Below are positions 16,852 to 26,293 of a DNA stretch of 64,000 nt, piece by piece. A program made the translations under genes and the position numbers. Below the pieces are notes generated by a model that worked only from the letters and a program-made list of their open reading frames with translations, made no database searches and was not told where the DNA came from. How positions within the stretch are numbered: the stretch's first letter is position 1; each line of letters starts with the position of its first letter. Source of the DNA: Arthrobacter sp. C2 (GTDB taxonomy: Bacteria > Actinomycetota > Actinomycetes > Actinomycetales > Micrococcaceae); contig CP042428.1 in assembly GCA_024207135.1 (NCBI GenBank), forward strand, positions 3,286,001-3,350,000, written 5' to 3'.

Positions 16852-18081
16852 ATGAAAATCATCAAGGCAGAAGTATTTGTGACCAGCCCGTCACGCAACT
16901 TCGTGACCCTGAAGGTCACCACCGAATCCGGCCTGGTCGGCATCGGCGACGCGACCGTGAACGGCCGCGAGCTCGCGGTGGCCTCCTACCTCAAGGACCA
17001 CGTCGCGCAGCTGCTCATCGGCAAGGATGCGCACCGCATCGAGGACACCTGGCAGTTCCTTTACCGTTCCTCCTACTGGCGCCGCGGGCCGATCACCATG
17101 GCCGCGATCGCCGCGGTGGACATGGCCCTGTGGGACATCAAGGGCAAGGCCGCGAACATGCCGGTCTACCAGCTGCTGGGCGGCGCCTCGCGCAACGGCC
17201 TGCGCGCCTACGGCCATGCCTCGGGCACCGACACCGAGCAGCTCTTCGACTCGATCCGTGAGCACCTGGAACTGGGCTACAAGTCCATCCGCGTGCAGAC
17301 CGCCGTCCCGGGCATCAAGGCCGTCTACGGCGTGGCCGCCCAGACCCAGTCCTCGGGCGAACGCTACGACTACGAGCCGGCCGGCCGCGGCGCCTACCCG
17401 GTGGAAGAGGACTGGGACACCCGCGCCTACCTGCGCCACCTGCCCACCGTCTTCGAGGCGGTGCGCAACGAATTCGGCCCCGAGATCCCGCTGCTGCACG
17501 ACGGCCACCACCGCATGACCCCGATCCAGGCGGCCAAGCTGGGCAAGGCGCTGGAGCCCTACGACCTGTTCTGGCTCGAGGACTGCACCCCGGGCGAAAA
17601 CCAGGAGGCGCTGCGCCTGGTCCGCCAGCACACCACCACCCCGATCGCCATCGGCGAGGTCTTCAACACGATCTACGACTTCCAGTCGCTGATCAAGGAA
17701 CAGCTCATCGACTACGTGCGTGCCGCCTCCACCCACTTCGGCGGCATCTCGCCGCTGAAGAAGGTCATGGACTACGCCGCCCAGTACCAGGTCAAGTCCG
17801 GCTTCCACGGCCCGACCGACATCTCCCCGGTGGGCTTCGCCGCCCAGCTGCACGTGGGCCTGGCCATCCACAACTACGGCATCCAGGAGTACATGCAGCA
17901 CTCGGACGCCACCAACACGGTCTTCGAGCAGTCGATGACCTTCGAGGACGGCTACCTGCACCCGGGCAACAAGCCGGGCCTGGGCGTCGAGTTCAACGAG
18001 GAAGCCGCGCTGTCCTACCCGTACCAGCAGGCCTACCTGCCCTACAACCGTCTCATCGACGGCACCGTCCACGACTGGTGA
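16852..18081 (+). CDS. manD: D-mannonate dehydratase (ManD, enolase superfamily)
   Basis: A 409-residue enolase-superfamily acid-sugar dehydratase, ManD/RspA type. [10 protein letters not shown] carries the Tyr-containing active-site loop and HDGHHRMTP the Asp/His pair. WLEDCTPGE and [11 protein letters not shown] provide the metal ligands of the barrel, and [11 protein letters not shown] is typical of ManD. It converts D-mannonate to 2-keto-3-deoxygluconate. GAAAGGA precedes the ATG. The stop overlaps the kinase start by four bases. UxuA is absent; ManD replaces it. Confidence 0.9.
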   Translation: MKIIKAEVFVTSPSRNFVTLKVTTESGLVGIGDATVNGRELAVASYLKDHVAQLLIGKDAHRIEDTWQFLYRSSYWRRGPITMAAIAAVDMALWDIKGKAANMPVYQLLGGASRNGLRAYGHASGTDTEQLFDSIREHLELGYKSIRVQTAVPGIKAVYGVAAQTQSSGERYDYEPAGRGAYPVEEDWDTRAYLRHLPTVFEAVRNEFGPEIPLLHDGHHRMTPIQAAKLGKALEPYDLFWLEDCTPGENQEALRLVRQHTTTPIAIGEVFNTIYDFQSLIKEQLIDYVRAASTHFGGISPLKKVMDYAAQYQVKSGFHGPTDISPVGFAAQLHVGLAIHNYGIQEYMQHSDATNTVFEQSMTFEDGYLHPGNKPGLGVEFNEEAALSYPYQQAYLPYNRLIDGTVHDW

Positions 18082-18635
18082 GCGCGCAAACCATGGAAGC
18101 CGCCACCGACACCGCCGCCAGCGGCGCGGCAACCGCGCTGCACCGGGTCATCGTCATGGGTGTCTCCGGCTGCGGCAAGTCCACCGTGGGCGAGCTTTTG
18201 GGCGCCGAGCTGGGGGCGGGGTTCCTCGACGGGGACTCCCTGCACCCGGCCTCGAACATCGAGAAGATGGCCGCCGGGCATCCGCTGGATGACGCGGACC
18301 GCGAACCGTGGCTGCGTGAGGTGGGCCAACGCCTCGGCTCGGCCGAGCCCGGGTCCAAGGTCATCGCGTGTTCGGCGCTGAAGCGCTCGTACCGGGACCT
18401 GATCCGCTCCGAGGCGCCGGGCACGGTGTTCATCCACCTGCACGGATCCGTCGAACTGCTCACCGAGCGCATGCGCGCCCGCCCCGGGCACTTCATGCCG
18501 GTGGGCCTGCTCGAATCCCAGCTGGCGACGCTTGAGCCGCTGGAAAGCGACGAAGCCGGTGTGGTGCTCGACATCGCCGCGACGCCCGCACAGTTGGCGC
18601 AGGAAGCCGCCGCCTGGCTGGACGCGCAGGCCTGA
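18078..18635 (+). CDS. gntK: Gluconokinase-family carbohydrate kinase
   Basis: A 185-residue kinase of the gluconate kinase family (thermoresistant GntK type). The P-loop is [27 protein letters not shown] and RPGHFMP are family signatures. The N-terminus has about 20 extra residues before the P-loop strand. The GTG start overlaps manD. The expected next enzyme would be KDG kinase, which is missing here, so this enzyme either serves gluconate metabolism or supports the pathway in another way. Confidence 0.88.
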   Translation: MSAQTMEAATDTAASGAATALHRVIVMGVSGCGKSTVGELLGAELGAGFLDGDSLHPASNIEKMAAGHPLDDADREPWLREVGQRLGSAEPGSKVIACSALKRSYRDLIRSEAPGTVFIHLHGSVELLTERMRARPGHFMPVGLLESQLATLEPLESDEAGVVLDIAATPAQLAQEAAAWLDAQA

Positions 18636-18652
18636 GCCTCCGCCCGGCGATG

Positions 18653-18704
18653 AGCCAGGGGCGCGGCGCCAGGGGGAATATCACCCGGCGCCGTGCCCCT
18701 GGCT
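18653..18704 (+). terminator. Terminator of the uronate operon
   Basis: An 18-bp stem (AGCCAGGGGCGCGGCGCC against 18687-18704, one G-T pair) followed by TGTTT, directly after the gntK stop. Confidence 0.85.
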
Positions 18705-18763
18705 GTTTAAGCGGAGCCAGCCCGGCGGCCCGGGACCGGAGGCTCCCGCGTACGCTGGAGCCC

Positions 18764-20026
18764 GTGACCACCAAGCAACCACCTTCCGCGCTGCCGGTCC
18801 CGTTCCGCTGGCTGTGGGCCGGTGCGGCGACCAGCAACCTCGGCGACGGCATGCTGCTGGCCGCTGGACCGCTGCTGGTCACCACCATCACCCGCGACCC
18901 GTTGGCCGTGGCCCTGGCACCCTTCGCCCAGCAGATCCCCTGGGTGCTCTTCGGGCTGCTCGCCGGCGCCGTGGTGGACCGGGTGGACCGGCGCAAGCTG
19001 ATGATCCTGGTCAACCTCCTGCGGATGCTGGTGATCTTCGGCTTGGCCGCCATCATCTTCTCCGGGGCGCTGGGCCTGCCGGTGCTCTACGGGTGCCTGT
19101 TTCTCCTGGGCACCGCGGAGGCCTTTGCGGACAACGCCTCCACCTCGCTGATCCCCACGCTGGTGCCCAGCGCGCAGCTTGGGCTGGCCAATTCGCGGCT
19201 CTTTGGCACCATCACCGTGACCAACCAACTGGCCGGACCACCGCTGGGAGCCATGCTCTTCGCGGTATCCCACTCGCTTCCCTACGCGGGATTTGCCGCG
19301 CTGCTGGCCCTGGCCGTGGTGCTCTATTCCAAGGTGGCCGTCCCGCTGCCGGCGCCAGGAAGCTCCAGGGCGCCGGGCACCTCGATGCTGCTGGAGGTCA
19401 GGGAGGGACTCGGCTGGATGCGCAGGCATTTTGCCGTGCGCACCCTGGCGATCCTGATCACCTGCTTCAACGTCACCTTCGGGGCCACGTTCGCGATGCT
19501 GGTGCTCTATGCGACGGACCAGCTGGCGCTCGGGGACATCGGCTACGGCCTGTTGATGAGCGCCAGCGCCGTGGGCGGCATCATGGGTTCCCTGCTCTTC
19601 CCGTGGCTGGAACGCAGGTTCAGCTACGCGACCTTGCTGCGCACCGGACTGGTCCTGGAAACCGCCACGCACCTGGCCCTGGTGCTCACCCGCCAGGCAT
19701 GGCTGGCGATGGCCATCCTGTTTCTCTTCGGCATCCACGCCCTGGTCTGGGGCTCGGTCTCCTCCACGGTGCGCCAGCGGGCGGTGCCCGATCGGCTGCG
19801 CGGCCGGATCAACTCGGTCTACATGCTCGGCAGCATCGGCGGCATCGCGGCCGGTTCTCTGCTCGGCGGCGTGCTGGGCCAGGCGTTCAGCTACCGGGCG
19901 CCGTTCTGGTTCGGGTTCTTCGGCTCGTTCCTCATCCTGCTGCTGGTCTGGAAATCGATGACCCACATTGCGACCGCCGGCAGCCACGGGGAAGAAGACC
20001 AGGCAAAGCCACCCCAAATGCCTTGA
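18764..20026 (+). CDS. MFS transporter (EntS/MFS_3-like)
   Basis: A 420-residue major facilitator protein with twelve hydrophobic segments. The loop GAVVDRVDRRKLMI between helices 2 and 3 is the MFS signature, and the mid-protein block RHFAVRTLAILITCFN begins the second half. The family (enterobactin-exporter-like, MFS_3) usually exports drugs or siderophores. GTG at 18764 is chosen because TACGCT and GGAG lie directly upstream and the protein then begins just before the first helix. It is a single gene after the uronate operon terminator, with no obvious functional partner. Confidence 0.83.
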   Translation: MTTKQPPSALPVPFRWLWAGAATSNLGDGMLLAAGPLLVTTITRDPLAVALAPFAQQIPWVLFGLLAGAVVDRVDRRKLMILVNLLRMLVIFGLAAIIFSGALGLPVLYGCLFLLGTAEAFADNASTSLIPTLVPSAQLGLANSRLFGTITVTNQLAGPPLGAMLFAVSHSLPYAGFAALLALAVVLYSKVAVPLPAPGSSRAPGTSMLLEVREGLGWMRRHFAVRTLAILITCFNVTFGATFAMLVLYATDQLALGDIGYGLLMSASAVGGIMGSLLFPWLERRFSYATLLRTGLVLETATHLALVLTRQAWLAMAILFLFGIHALVWGSVSSTVRQRAVPDRLRGRINSVYMLGSIGGIAAGSLLGGVLGQAFSYRAPFWFGFFGSFLILLLVWKSMTHIATAGSHGEEDQAKPPQMP

Positions 20027-20106
20027 CCGGCGAATCCCGCGTGGCAGAGTTGGGAACCGTGAGGCCGAAGGAATGCGGCAGGCAACCAGCAAAGGGGAAA
20101 CACACA

Positions 20107-21312
20107 GTGCTCATCAGCAACGTGAGGCCATGGGGCCGGGACGCGGTGGACCTTGAAATCACCGACGGACTGATCGGCTCCGTTTCCCCGCACAACCCGC
20201 GCTTCCCGGTGGCCGGCGGCATCGATGGCCGCGGGCGGCTGGCACTTCCCGCGTTCTCCGATGTCCATGTGCACCTGGACTCGACGCGGATCGGGCTGCC
20301 CTTCCGCGAACACACCGGGGCACCGGGGGTCTGGGGCATGATGCTCAACGACCGTCGCCATTGGCGCAAGGCCGAGGTTCCGCTGCCCGAGCGGGTCGCC
20401 GAAACGCTGCAGCGCATGATCGCGCACGGCACCACGCGGGTGCGCAGCTACGCGCAGATCGATGTCGACTGCAAGCTGGAGAAATTCGAGGCGGTGCTCG
20501 CGGCCAAGGAAAAATTTGCGGACCGTGCCGACGTGCAGATCATGGCATTCCCGCAGGCCGGGCTGCTGCGCGAACCCGGCACGGTTGCCTATCTGGAGGA
20601 ATCCCTGAAACTCGGCGCCACGGTCATGGGCGGCATCGACCCGTGCCAGCTGGACCGGGACCCGGTCCGGCACCTGGACATCGTGTTCGGGCTGGCAGAG
20701 AAATACCAGGTGGACATCGACATCCACCTGCACGAGCCCGGGCACCTGGCGCACTTCAGCACCGAGCTGGTCATGGAACGCACCCGCGCCCTGGGGATGG
20801 AAGGCAAGGTGACGCTCTCGCACGCCTACGAACTGGGGAACGTCTCGGAGGCGGCCACCGCACGCGTCATCGAGCAGATGGGCGCCCTGGACATCTCCTG
20901 GGCCACGGTTGCCCCGGCCACCTCGGGCAAGCAATTCAACCTCGCGGCCATGACCGAGGCCGGCATCCGGGTGGGCCTCGGCGAGGACGGGCAGCGCGAC
21001 TACTGGAGCCCCTACGGGGACTGCGACCTGCTCTCGCGCACCTGGCAGCTCGCCTTCACCCACGGGTTGCGGCAGGACGAATTGATCGAACACGCGGCGG
21101 CCATTGCCACCTGGGGCGGGGCGGGCATCATGGACCGGAGCCTGTCTCGGTTGCGCTCAACCGGCGACCGTCCGGGACTTGCGGTCGGGGACCGTGCGGA
21201 CATCGTGTTGCTTGCGGGGGAGACCGTGACCAGCGCCGTCATGGACCGCGGCGTCGACCGCACCGTCATCCATGACGGCCGAGTCGTGGCGGACCAGCTG
21301 GAAATGCTCTAG
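20107..21312 (+). CDS. Amidohydrolase, cytosine-deaminase-like
   Basis: A 401-residue metal-dependent amidohydrolase. The first metal motif is DVHVHLD. HLHEPGH holds the Glu-His pair, LSHAYELG the next His, and GLGEDGQRDYW the catalytic Asp. The order is that of the cytosine deaminase / isoguanine deaminase branch. GTG at 20107 is preceded by AAAGGGGA. It is cytoplasmic, with no signal peptide. It may deaminate a nitrogen-ring compound; the link to the NCS1 permease at the window start is only a similarity of theme. Confidence 0.83.
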   Translation: MLISNVRPWGRDAVDLEITDGLIGSVSPHNPRFPVAGGIDGRGRLALPAFSDVHVHLDSTRIGLPFREHTGAPGVWGMMLNDRRHWRKAEVPLPERVAETLQRMIAHGTTRVRSYAQIDVDCKLEKFEAVLAAKEKFADRADVQIMAFPQAGLLREPGTVAYLEESLKLGATVMGGIDPCQLDRDPVRHLDIVFGLAEKYQVDIDIHLHEPGHLAHFSTELVMERTRALGMEGKVTLSHAYELGNVSEAATARVIEQMGALDISWATVAPATSGKQFNLAAMTEAGIRVGLGEDGQRDYWSPYGDCDLLSRTWQLAFTHGLRQDELIEHAAAIATWGGAGIMDRSLSRLRSTGDRPGLAVGDRADIVLLAGETVTSAVMDRGVDRTVIHDGRVVADQLEML

Positions 21313-21337
21313 AAGGACCCGATCCTTAATGACGAGC

Positions 21338-21363
21338 GGCAGTGCCCGTTGCGGGGCACTGCC
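21338..21363. terminator. Bidirectional terminator hairpin
   Basis: A perfect 10-bp stem, GGCAGTGCCC/GGGCACTGCC, between the convergent amidohydrolase and HAD phosphatase genes. Confidence 0.75.
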
Positions 21364-21383
21364 ACCTTGGTTCGAGCAGCCGC

Positions 21384-22232
21384 CTAGTGCTCGTGCGGTC
21401 CCGAGGCCGGACCCGCGTGGTGGGCGGCGCGTCCCTCGCGAAGCTCGGACAGGATCTCTGCCACCGAATCGTGCTCCAGGTCCGGGCGGAACGGGAAGGA
21501 CGCCACATCGCCGGGCTTGGTGATCCCGGTGTGCACCAGGATGGTCAGCAAACCGGCCTCCATCCCGGCAATGATGTCGGTGTCCATGCGGTCCCCGATC
21601 ATTGCGGTGGTCTCCGAATGCGCGTCGATCCGGTTCAGTGCCGAGCGGAACATCATCGGGTTCGGCTTGCCGACCACGTAGGGGTCGCGGCCTGTGGCCT
21701 GGGTGATCAGTGCCGCCACGGACCCGGTGGCCGGAAGCAGGCCCTCCGGGGAGGGGCCGGTGGCATCCGGGTTGGTGGTGATGAAGCGGGCGCCGGCGGC
21801 GATCAGGCGGATGGCCTTGGTGATGGCCTCGAAGGAGTAGGTGCGGGTTTCGCCCAGCACCACGTATTCGGGTTCCTGGTCGGTGAGGATGAACCCTGCC
21901 TCGTGCAATGCGGTGGTCAGCCCGGCCTCGCCGATCACGAAGGCGCGTCCGCCCGGGCGCTGGCGGCGCAGGAACTCCGCGGTGGCCATGGCCGAGGTCC
22001 AGATGTTGGCCTCGGGGACATCGAGCCCGGAGGACAGCAGCCGGGCGCGCAGGTCGCGCGGGGTGTAGATGGAGTTGTTGGTCAGCACCAGGAAGCGCTT
22101 GCCGGTGGAGACCCAATGGTCGATCATGTCGGCGGCGCCGTCGATGGCCTGGTTCTCGTGGACCAGCACCCCGTCCATGTCCGTGAGCCAGCATTCAATG
22201 TCGTGGACGTTGCGTGGTTCATGCGTTGGCAC
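21384..22232 (-). CDS. HAD-IIA family phosphatase (NagD-like)
   Basis: A 282-residue haloacid dehalogenase hydrolase of the NagD/4-nitrophenylphosphatase subgroup. Motif I is DMDGVLV and motif II LTNNS. GKPNPMMF holds the motif III Lys, and GDRMDTDI is motif IV. The subgroup dephosphorylates nucleotides or sugar phosphates. It begins with GTG, with GAAAGGA ten bases upstream. The C-terminal tail is His- and Gly-rich. Confidence 0.87.
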   Translation of the reverse strand: MPTHEPRNVHDIECWLTDMDGVLVHENQAIDGAADMIDHWVSTGKRFLVLTNNSIYTPRDLRARLLSSGLDVPEANIWTSAMATAEFLRRQRPGGRAFVIGEAGLTTALHEAGFILTDQEPEYVVLGETRTYSFEAITKAIRLIAAGARFITTNPDATGPSPEGLLPATGSVAALITQATGRDPYVVGKPNPMMFRSALNRIDAHSETTAMIGDRMDTDIIAGMEAGLLTILVHTGITKPGDVASFPFRPDLEHDSVAEILSELREGRAAHHAGPASGPHEH

Positions 22233-22312
22233 GAGTGGGTGTTCCTTTCAAGAGACAACCTGCTGTGAACCAGTCTTTCAGGTTCCGCGGCCGTGGGCGG
22301 GGATTGCGGAGA

Positions 22313-23320
22313 CTATAACCAATTGTTCTTCTTGAAAATGGCAAAGAGGCTCACGGCCAGTGCCAGCATGAGCCCGATCGCCGCCGGATAGCCAAAGCTG
22401 AATTCCAGTTCCGGCATGTGCTTGAAGTTCATGCCGTAGATTCCGGTAACCAGGCTCGGGGCGAAAATGATCGCTGCCCATGAGGAAATCTTCTTCATCT
22501 GTTCGTTCTGGGCCAGGCCGGCCTCGGTGGCCCGCTGCGAGGCCAGGGTCGAGGACAGCGACAGGGCGTTGGTCAGCAGGGCCCGGAAGGAGGTGATGCG
22601 CTCGGTGAGCCGGATCGCGTGGTCCTGGACGTCGATGAGCTTGCGGTCAAGTTCCAGGGCGTCTTCCTCGGAGATGTCGCTGAGCCTGAAGTCCCTGCGC
22701 AAGCGGGCCAGCACGTCGTCCAGCGGTGCCAGTGCGCGCTGGAATTCGATGACTTCCCGGGACAGTTCGTAGATCCGCCGCGAGACGTGGGAAGTCCCGG
22801 AGAAAAGCTGGTCCTCGATCTCGTCGATGTCGTTGCTCAGTCCGGCAAACACCGGCTCGTATTCGTCAACGACCTGGTCAAGGACCGCGTAGAGGACCGC
22901 TGCCGGGCCGATGCCCAGCAGCCCCGGCTCGTCCTCGAGCCGCTGGCGCACCTGGGCCAGCTTGGGCGATTCTGCATGGCGGACGGTGACCACGAAGTCG
23001 ACCCCGACATAGACGTGCAATTCCCCGAACTCGACCTTTTCGGACTCGTCGATGTAACGGGCCGGGCGCAAGACCACGAAGAGGTGGTCGCCGTAGTGCT
23101 CCAGCTTGGGGCGCTGGTGGCCGGAGAGGGTGTCTTCCACCGCCAACTCGTGCAGGCCGAGCTCCGCGGCGACCTCCTGCATTTCGGCCATGTCGGGACG
23201 GTAGAGCCCGAGCCAGGCCATGCCGCCGCACTCCTTCATGGACTCGAACGTGGAGCTGAGATCCGGCGGATGGATCACGCGCTTGCCCGAAACGTAAATC
23301 GCATTGTCAATGATGGGCAT
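22313..23320 (-). CDS. corA: CorA-type magnesium/cobalt transporter
   Basis: A 335-residue CorA family channel. The long N-terminal cytoplasmic domain is rich in helices, and the C-terminus has two membrane helices with the pore motif YGMNF between them. The end KKNNWL is basic as usual. The ATG at 23320 is chosen over the ATG at 23335 because AAGGAGG sits four bases before it. Confidence 0.92.
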   Translation of the reverse strand: MPIIDNAIYVSGKRVIHPPDLSSTFESMKECGGMAWLGLYRPDMAEMQEVAAELGLHELAVEDTLSGHQRPKLEHYGDHLFVVLRPARYIDESEKVEFGELHVYVGVDFVVTVRHAESPKLAQVRQRLEDEPGLLGIGPAAVLYAVLDQVVDEYEPVFAGLSNDIDEIEDQLFSGTSHVSRRIYELSREVIEFQRALAPLDDVLARLRRDFRLSDISEEDALELDRKLIDVQDHAIRLTERITSFRALLTNALSLSSTLASQRATEAGLAQNEQMKKISSWAAIIFAPSLVTGIYGMNFKHMPELEFSFGYPAAIGLMLALAVSLFAIFKKNNWL

Positions 23321-23475
23321 GGATCCTCCTTGCATGCCGGGCCGGGGATTCCCGGCGGACCAAAAGTGCCTTAGGCCAGTTTGCCATCAACCGGCCGGGC
23401 GCGGGCGCGGCGCTCCGGGTGTGCTGTCCAGCACCTGGAATCCGGCGTGCGGGGATTGGCGACTACCCTTAAGAC

Positions 23476-24150
23476 GTGACTTCCGCCCTTGAAACCCCCG
23501 CACCAGAGCCCACCGAGTACGATCCGGTCCACGAGGAGCGTCCCGAGGTGGGCGTTGGCCCGTGGGAGGGCGAGCTGCCTTCCGGTGACCACTTCGATAC
23601 CGAGCTGCTGGAAACCGGGGACCGGCGCAACGTGGCGGACAAGTACCGCTACTGGTCCATGGAGGCGATCGTCGCGGACCTGGACGAGCGCCGCCACGAC
23701 TTCCACATCGCCATCGAGAACTGGCAACACGACATGAACATCGGCACGGTCGTGCGCACCGCCAACGCCTTCCTGGCCAAGGAAGTGCATATCATCGGGC
23801 GCCGGCGCTGGAACAAGCGCGGGGCGATGGTCACCGACCGCTACCAGCACGTGCGCCACCACCCCACCGTCGAGGACTTCGTCGACTGGGCCAAGGGGGA
23901 GGGGCTGGCGATCATCGGGATCGACATCTTCCCGGATTCACGGAAGCTGGAAACCTACGAGCTGCCGCGCAATTGCGTGCTGGTCTTCGGCCAGGAAGGG
24001 CCGGGCCTGAGCGAGGAAGTCCACCAAAGCGCCGAAGCGACCCTTTCCATTGAGCAGTTTGGCTCCACCCGCTCCATCAATGCCGCCTCGGCCGCCGGGA
24101 TCGCCATGCACGCGTGGATCCGCCGGCACGTTTTCGACCAGTCGGTCTAA
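23476..24150 (+). CDS. TrmH/SpoU-family RNA 2'-O-methyltransferase
   Basis: A 224-residue SPOUT methyltransferase. Motif 1, NWQHDMNIGTVVRTANAF, lies near residue 80, motif 2 is CVLVFGQEGPGLS, and motif 3 is STRSINAASAAGIAMHAW, which together make the knotted SAM site. The N-terminal 60 residues are an actinobacterial extension. Initiation is at GTG 23476 with TACCCT shortly upstream, so it may be a leaderless transcript. Confidence 0.88.
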   Translation: MTSALETPAPEPTEYDPVHEERPEVGVGPWEGELPSGDHFDTELLETGDRRNVADKYRYWSMEAIVADLDERRHDFHIAIENWQHDMNIGTVVRTANAFLAKEVHIIGRRRWNKRGAMVTDRYQHVRHHPTVEDFVDWAKGEGLAIIGIDIFPDSRKLETYELPRNCVLVFGQEGPGLSEEVHQSAEATLSIEQFGSTRSINAASAAGIAMHAWIRRHVFDQSV

Positions 24151-24195
24151 CTTCGGGTAGTCGCTTGTCTAGAAAGCCAAACGTTTAGCGAATAT

Positions 24196-24223
24196 CCCTT
24201 CACTCGCCGCCCCGGGTGCGTTA
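24196..24223 (+). promoter_or_regulatory. Shared promoter-like element before the first M23 gene
   Basis: CCCTT, 16 bases, then TGCGTTA. The same two blocks with identical spacing occur at 27125-27152 before the paralogous M23 gene. This copy lies 132 bases upstream of its gene. The layout suggests -35 and -10 boxes of one sigma factor, or a shared activator site. Confidence 0.5.
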
Positions 24224-24354
24224 GCGTGGGCCTTGGACGATCAATCTCCTGCAACGGGGGCAATGCAACAACAGGCCCCGGTCGCCGGGGAACGACCAAT
24301 GGTCAGCGCCGGCAACGGCCAAGGTCTCAAGCAGGTGAACGGAGCCATCCGCTG

Positions 24355-25746
24355 GTGAAAAAGCACCAAGTCAACCACCCGCTTCCGCTGCCCGTGCGGC
24401 GCGAACTGCGCACCAAGCCGAAAACCTCCAAGCCCGCGGCCCTGGGGATCGCGGTTCTTGCGACACTTGCCCTTTCGGTTTCCCCCACCCTCGACGGACG
24501 CCAGATCTACGCCATGCCAGTGGCAGCCACCGCCCTTCAGGTGGAGGCTGCATCCTTCAACCACCCCGTCGAGGTCGGGCTCTTCGGCGGAGTCGACGCG
24601 ATCCGCTGGGAATCGGAAAACATCACCAGCGCCGCTGCCGGCGTCAAGGTCGCAGACGCCTCCGACCCTGGGGCCCTGCTGGGCCCCTCCGGGGCGTCGG
24701 CCCAACTCGTGGGTCAAAACGTGAGCCCGCTCGGTGTGCTTCCCGCGGGGATCCAGTTGATCCACCCGGTCTCGTCCCGACACATCACCAGCCCCTACGG
24801 TTGGCGGAACAACCCGACCGGGGCCGGCACCCAGATCCACATCGGCCAGGACTATGCCATTGCCTGCGGGTCGCCGGTGTATGCCAGCGCGGACGGAACC
24901 GTCATCCAGTCGGCCTGGGCTGGACACTCGGGCATGCGCGTGACCATCGACCACGGATCTTCGGTGCGCACCGGCTACAGCCACAACTCGACACTCGTGG
25001 CCAAGGTCGGCGACGTGGTCAAGCAAGGCCAACTGATCGCCCTGAGCGGGACCACCGGAAACTCGACCGGGTGCCATGTGCACTTCGAAGTCATCATCAA
25101 CGGACGCTGGAACGATCCGCGCAACTTCCTGCCGCCGATTCCCGGCCAGCCCAACCCGATGGTCGATTCCCGCAGGACCACCATCGCGGCCGAACCCATC
25201 CGAAACACCGGGGAACCTCGGAGCGAAAGCGAGAACGGGCACGACATCGACGTATCGATGCCGGAGCCTACCAAGCCCGCACCCTCGACCAAAGCCCCCG
25301 AGAAGGAAACTGCGCCGCCAAAGCCAAGCGAGGAGACCAAGCCAGGCGAAGCAACCAAACCCGGAAAGACCCCCACGCCAACGCCAATGCCGGAAACATC
25401 GCCGGAACCTTCGGCCAAGCCAACACCAGACGCGAGCCCGTCACCAACCCCGACGCCGGAGCCCAGCGAAGAACCTACGCCTCCGCCCAATCCATCCCCG
25501 ACCAGCGCGACACCTACTGATCCACCCTCTGGCGAACCGACCGGCGCGCCGTCCAGTGCGTCTGCGGGATCCCAGTCAGCCAGGCCGACCCCGTCTTCGA
25601 CCAATGAACCGACCGAGTCGGCAAGCACGTCGTCCGATTCGGGATTCGGGACTCCGAGCGCGGAATTTTCAAATGGCTCGGGCAGTGCCGGCGACGGAAC
25701 AGCTGTGACGCTGTCGTCGTCTGCAACCACGGCGGAATCCTCGTAG
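24355..25746 (+). CDS. Secreted M23-family peptidoglycan endopeptidase with Pro/Thr/Ser-rich tail
   Basis: A 463-residue exported LytM-type zinc peptidase. The GTG start at 24355 gives an N-terminus (VKKHQVNHP) matching that of the paralogue at 27275 (MKKHQVNRG), which decides the start. The signal segment spans roughly residues 30-60. The M23 domain begins near residue 140 (HITSPYGWR). The zinc ligands sit in HIGQD and HVHFE, both intact. The last 170 residues are a low-complexity Pro/Thr/Ser/Glu tail, probably wall-spanning, with no sortase motif. It acts outside the membrane on peptide cross-links. A GC-rich leader of about 130 bases with several possible hairpins precedes it. Confidence 0.88.
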   Translation: MKKHQVNHPLPLPVRRELRTKPKTSKPAALGIAVLATLALSVSPTLDGRQIYAMPVAATALQVEAASFNHPVEVGLFGGVDAIRWESENITSAAAGVKVADASDPGALLGPSGASAQLVGQNVSPLGVLPAGIQLIHPVSSRHITSPYGWRNNPTGAGTQIHIGQDYAIACGSPVYASADGTVIQSAWAGHSGMRVTIDHGSSVRTGYSHNSTLVAKVGDVVKQGQLIALSGTTGNSTGCHVHFEVIINGRWNDPRNFLPPIPGQPNPMVDSRRTTIAAEPIRNTGEPRSESENGHDIDVSMPEPTKPAPSTKAPEKETAPPKPSEETKPGEATKPGKTPTPTPMPETSPEPSAKPTPDASPSPTPTPEPSEEPTPPPNPSPTSATPTDPPSGEPTGAPSSASAGSQSARPTPSSTNEPTESASTSSDSGFGTPSAEFSNGSGSAGDGTAVTLSSSATTAESS

Positions 25747-26293
25747 CCGCTCCACATCGCGTGTGAAGGCCGTGGCAAGAACAATCCTTCGCCTTGTCCA
25801 GGGCAAAAATCACGTGGGTTTGCAACGCAACAGCCCAAGATGATGACGCCGGCGACCGATACTTCCCTTGGAGCGGGAAGGACGTGGCCATGGAGTGTCT
25901 GCGGACCTGGCCGATCCACCCTTGCCCGAAGGGAGGCAACGGGACCGCCCTCTTGGTCGGCGATACCGGGGCAGTGGCCCTCGGCGGTCCCGCAGCCAAG
26001 AACGGCCAGCCACCCCGTAGACCAATAGGTGATGAAGAGGCATGCGTCGGGCAGGCGAAGAATGACTTGCGGTAATCTTTGCGGTTACGGGAACATGCGA
26101 GAGAATTCCCGGATGCAGCGTTTGGGTTTGCCGTACTGCAGCGCGCAGAACGGGCTATTGAGTTGGACCGAGTTGCGGAGTAGTGGGTCAGAGATTTGGG
26201 CGGACCGGCGAACAAGGGCAATCCAGATGGTTTGATTTCAAATAAAGGACATCAAATGAATGGTAAGAAGCATGCGGAAGCCGGAAGAAACCC
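25747..26293. other. Intergenic region, no recognisable gene
   Basis: About 550 bases between the first M23 gene and the immunity gene. Open frames exist on both strands but none has a recognisable domain, a good ribosome binding site or coding-like composition. Composition changes toward lower GC from about 26090 onward. A 14-codon frame (26256-26300) with a good AAAGGAC site overlaps the start of the next gene and might be a leader peptide. Otherwise I see nothing. Confidence 0.4.

Noticed and set aside
24226-24354. Possible cyclic di-AMP (ydaO-type) riboswitch before the first M23 gene
   Set aside because: Such riboswitches often precede wall hydrolases, and GCCGGGGAAC looks suggestive. 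The conserved 3' block around GTCAGCTAAC is absent and the stems do not fit, so it is not listed.
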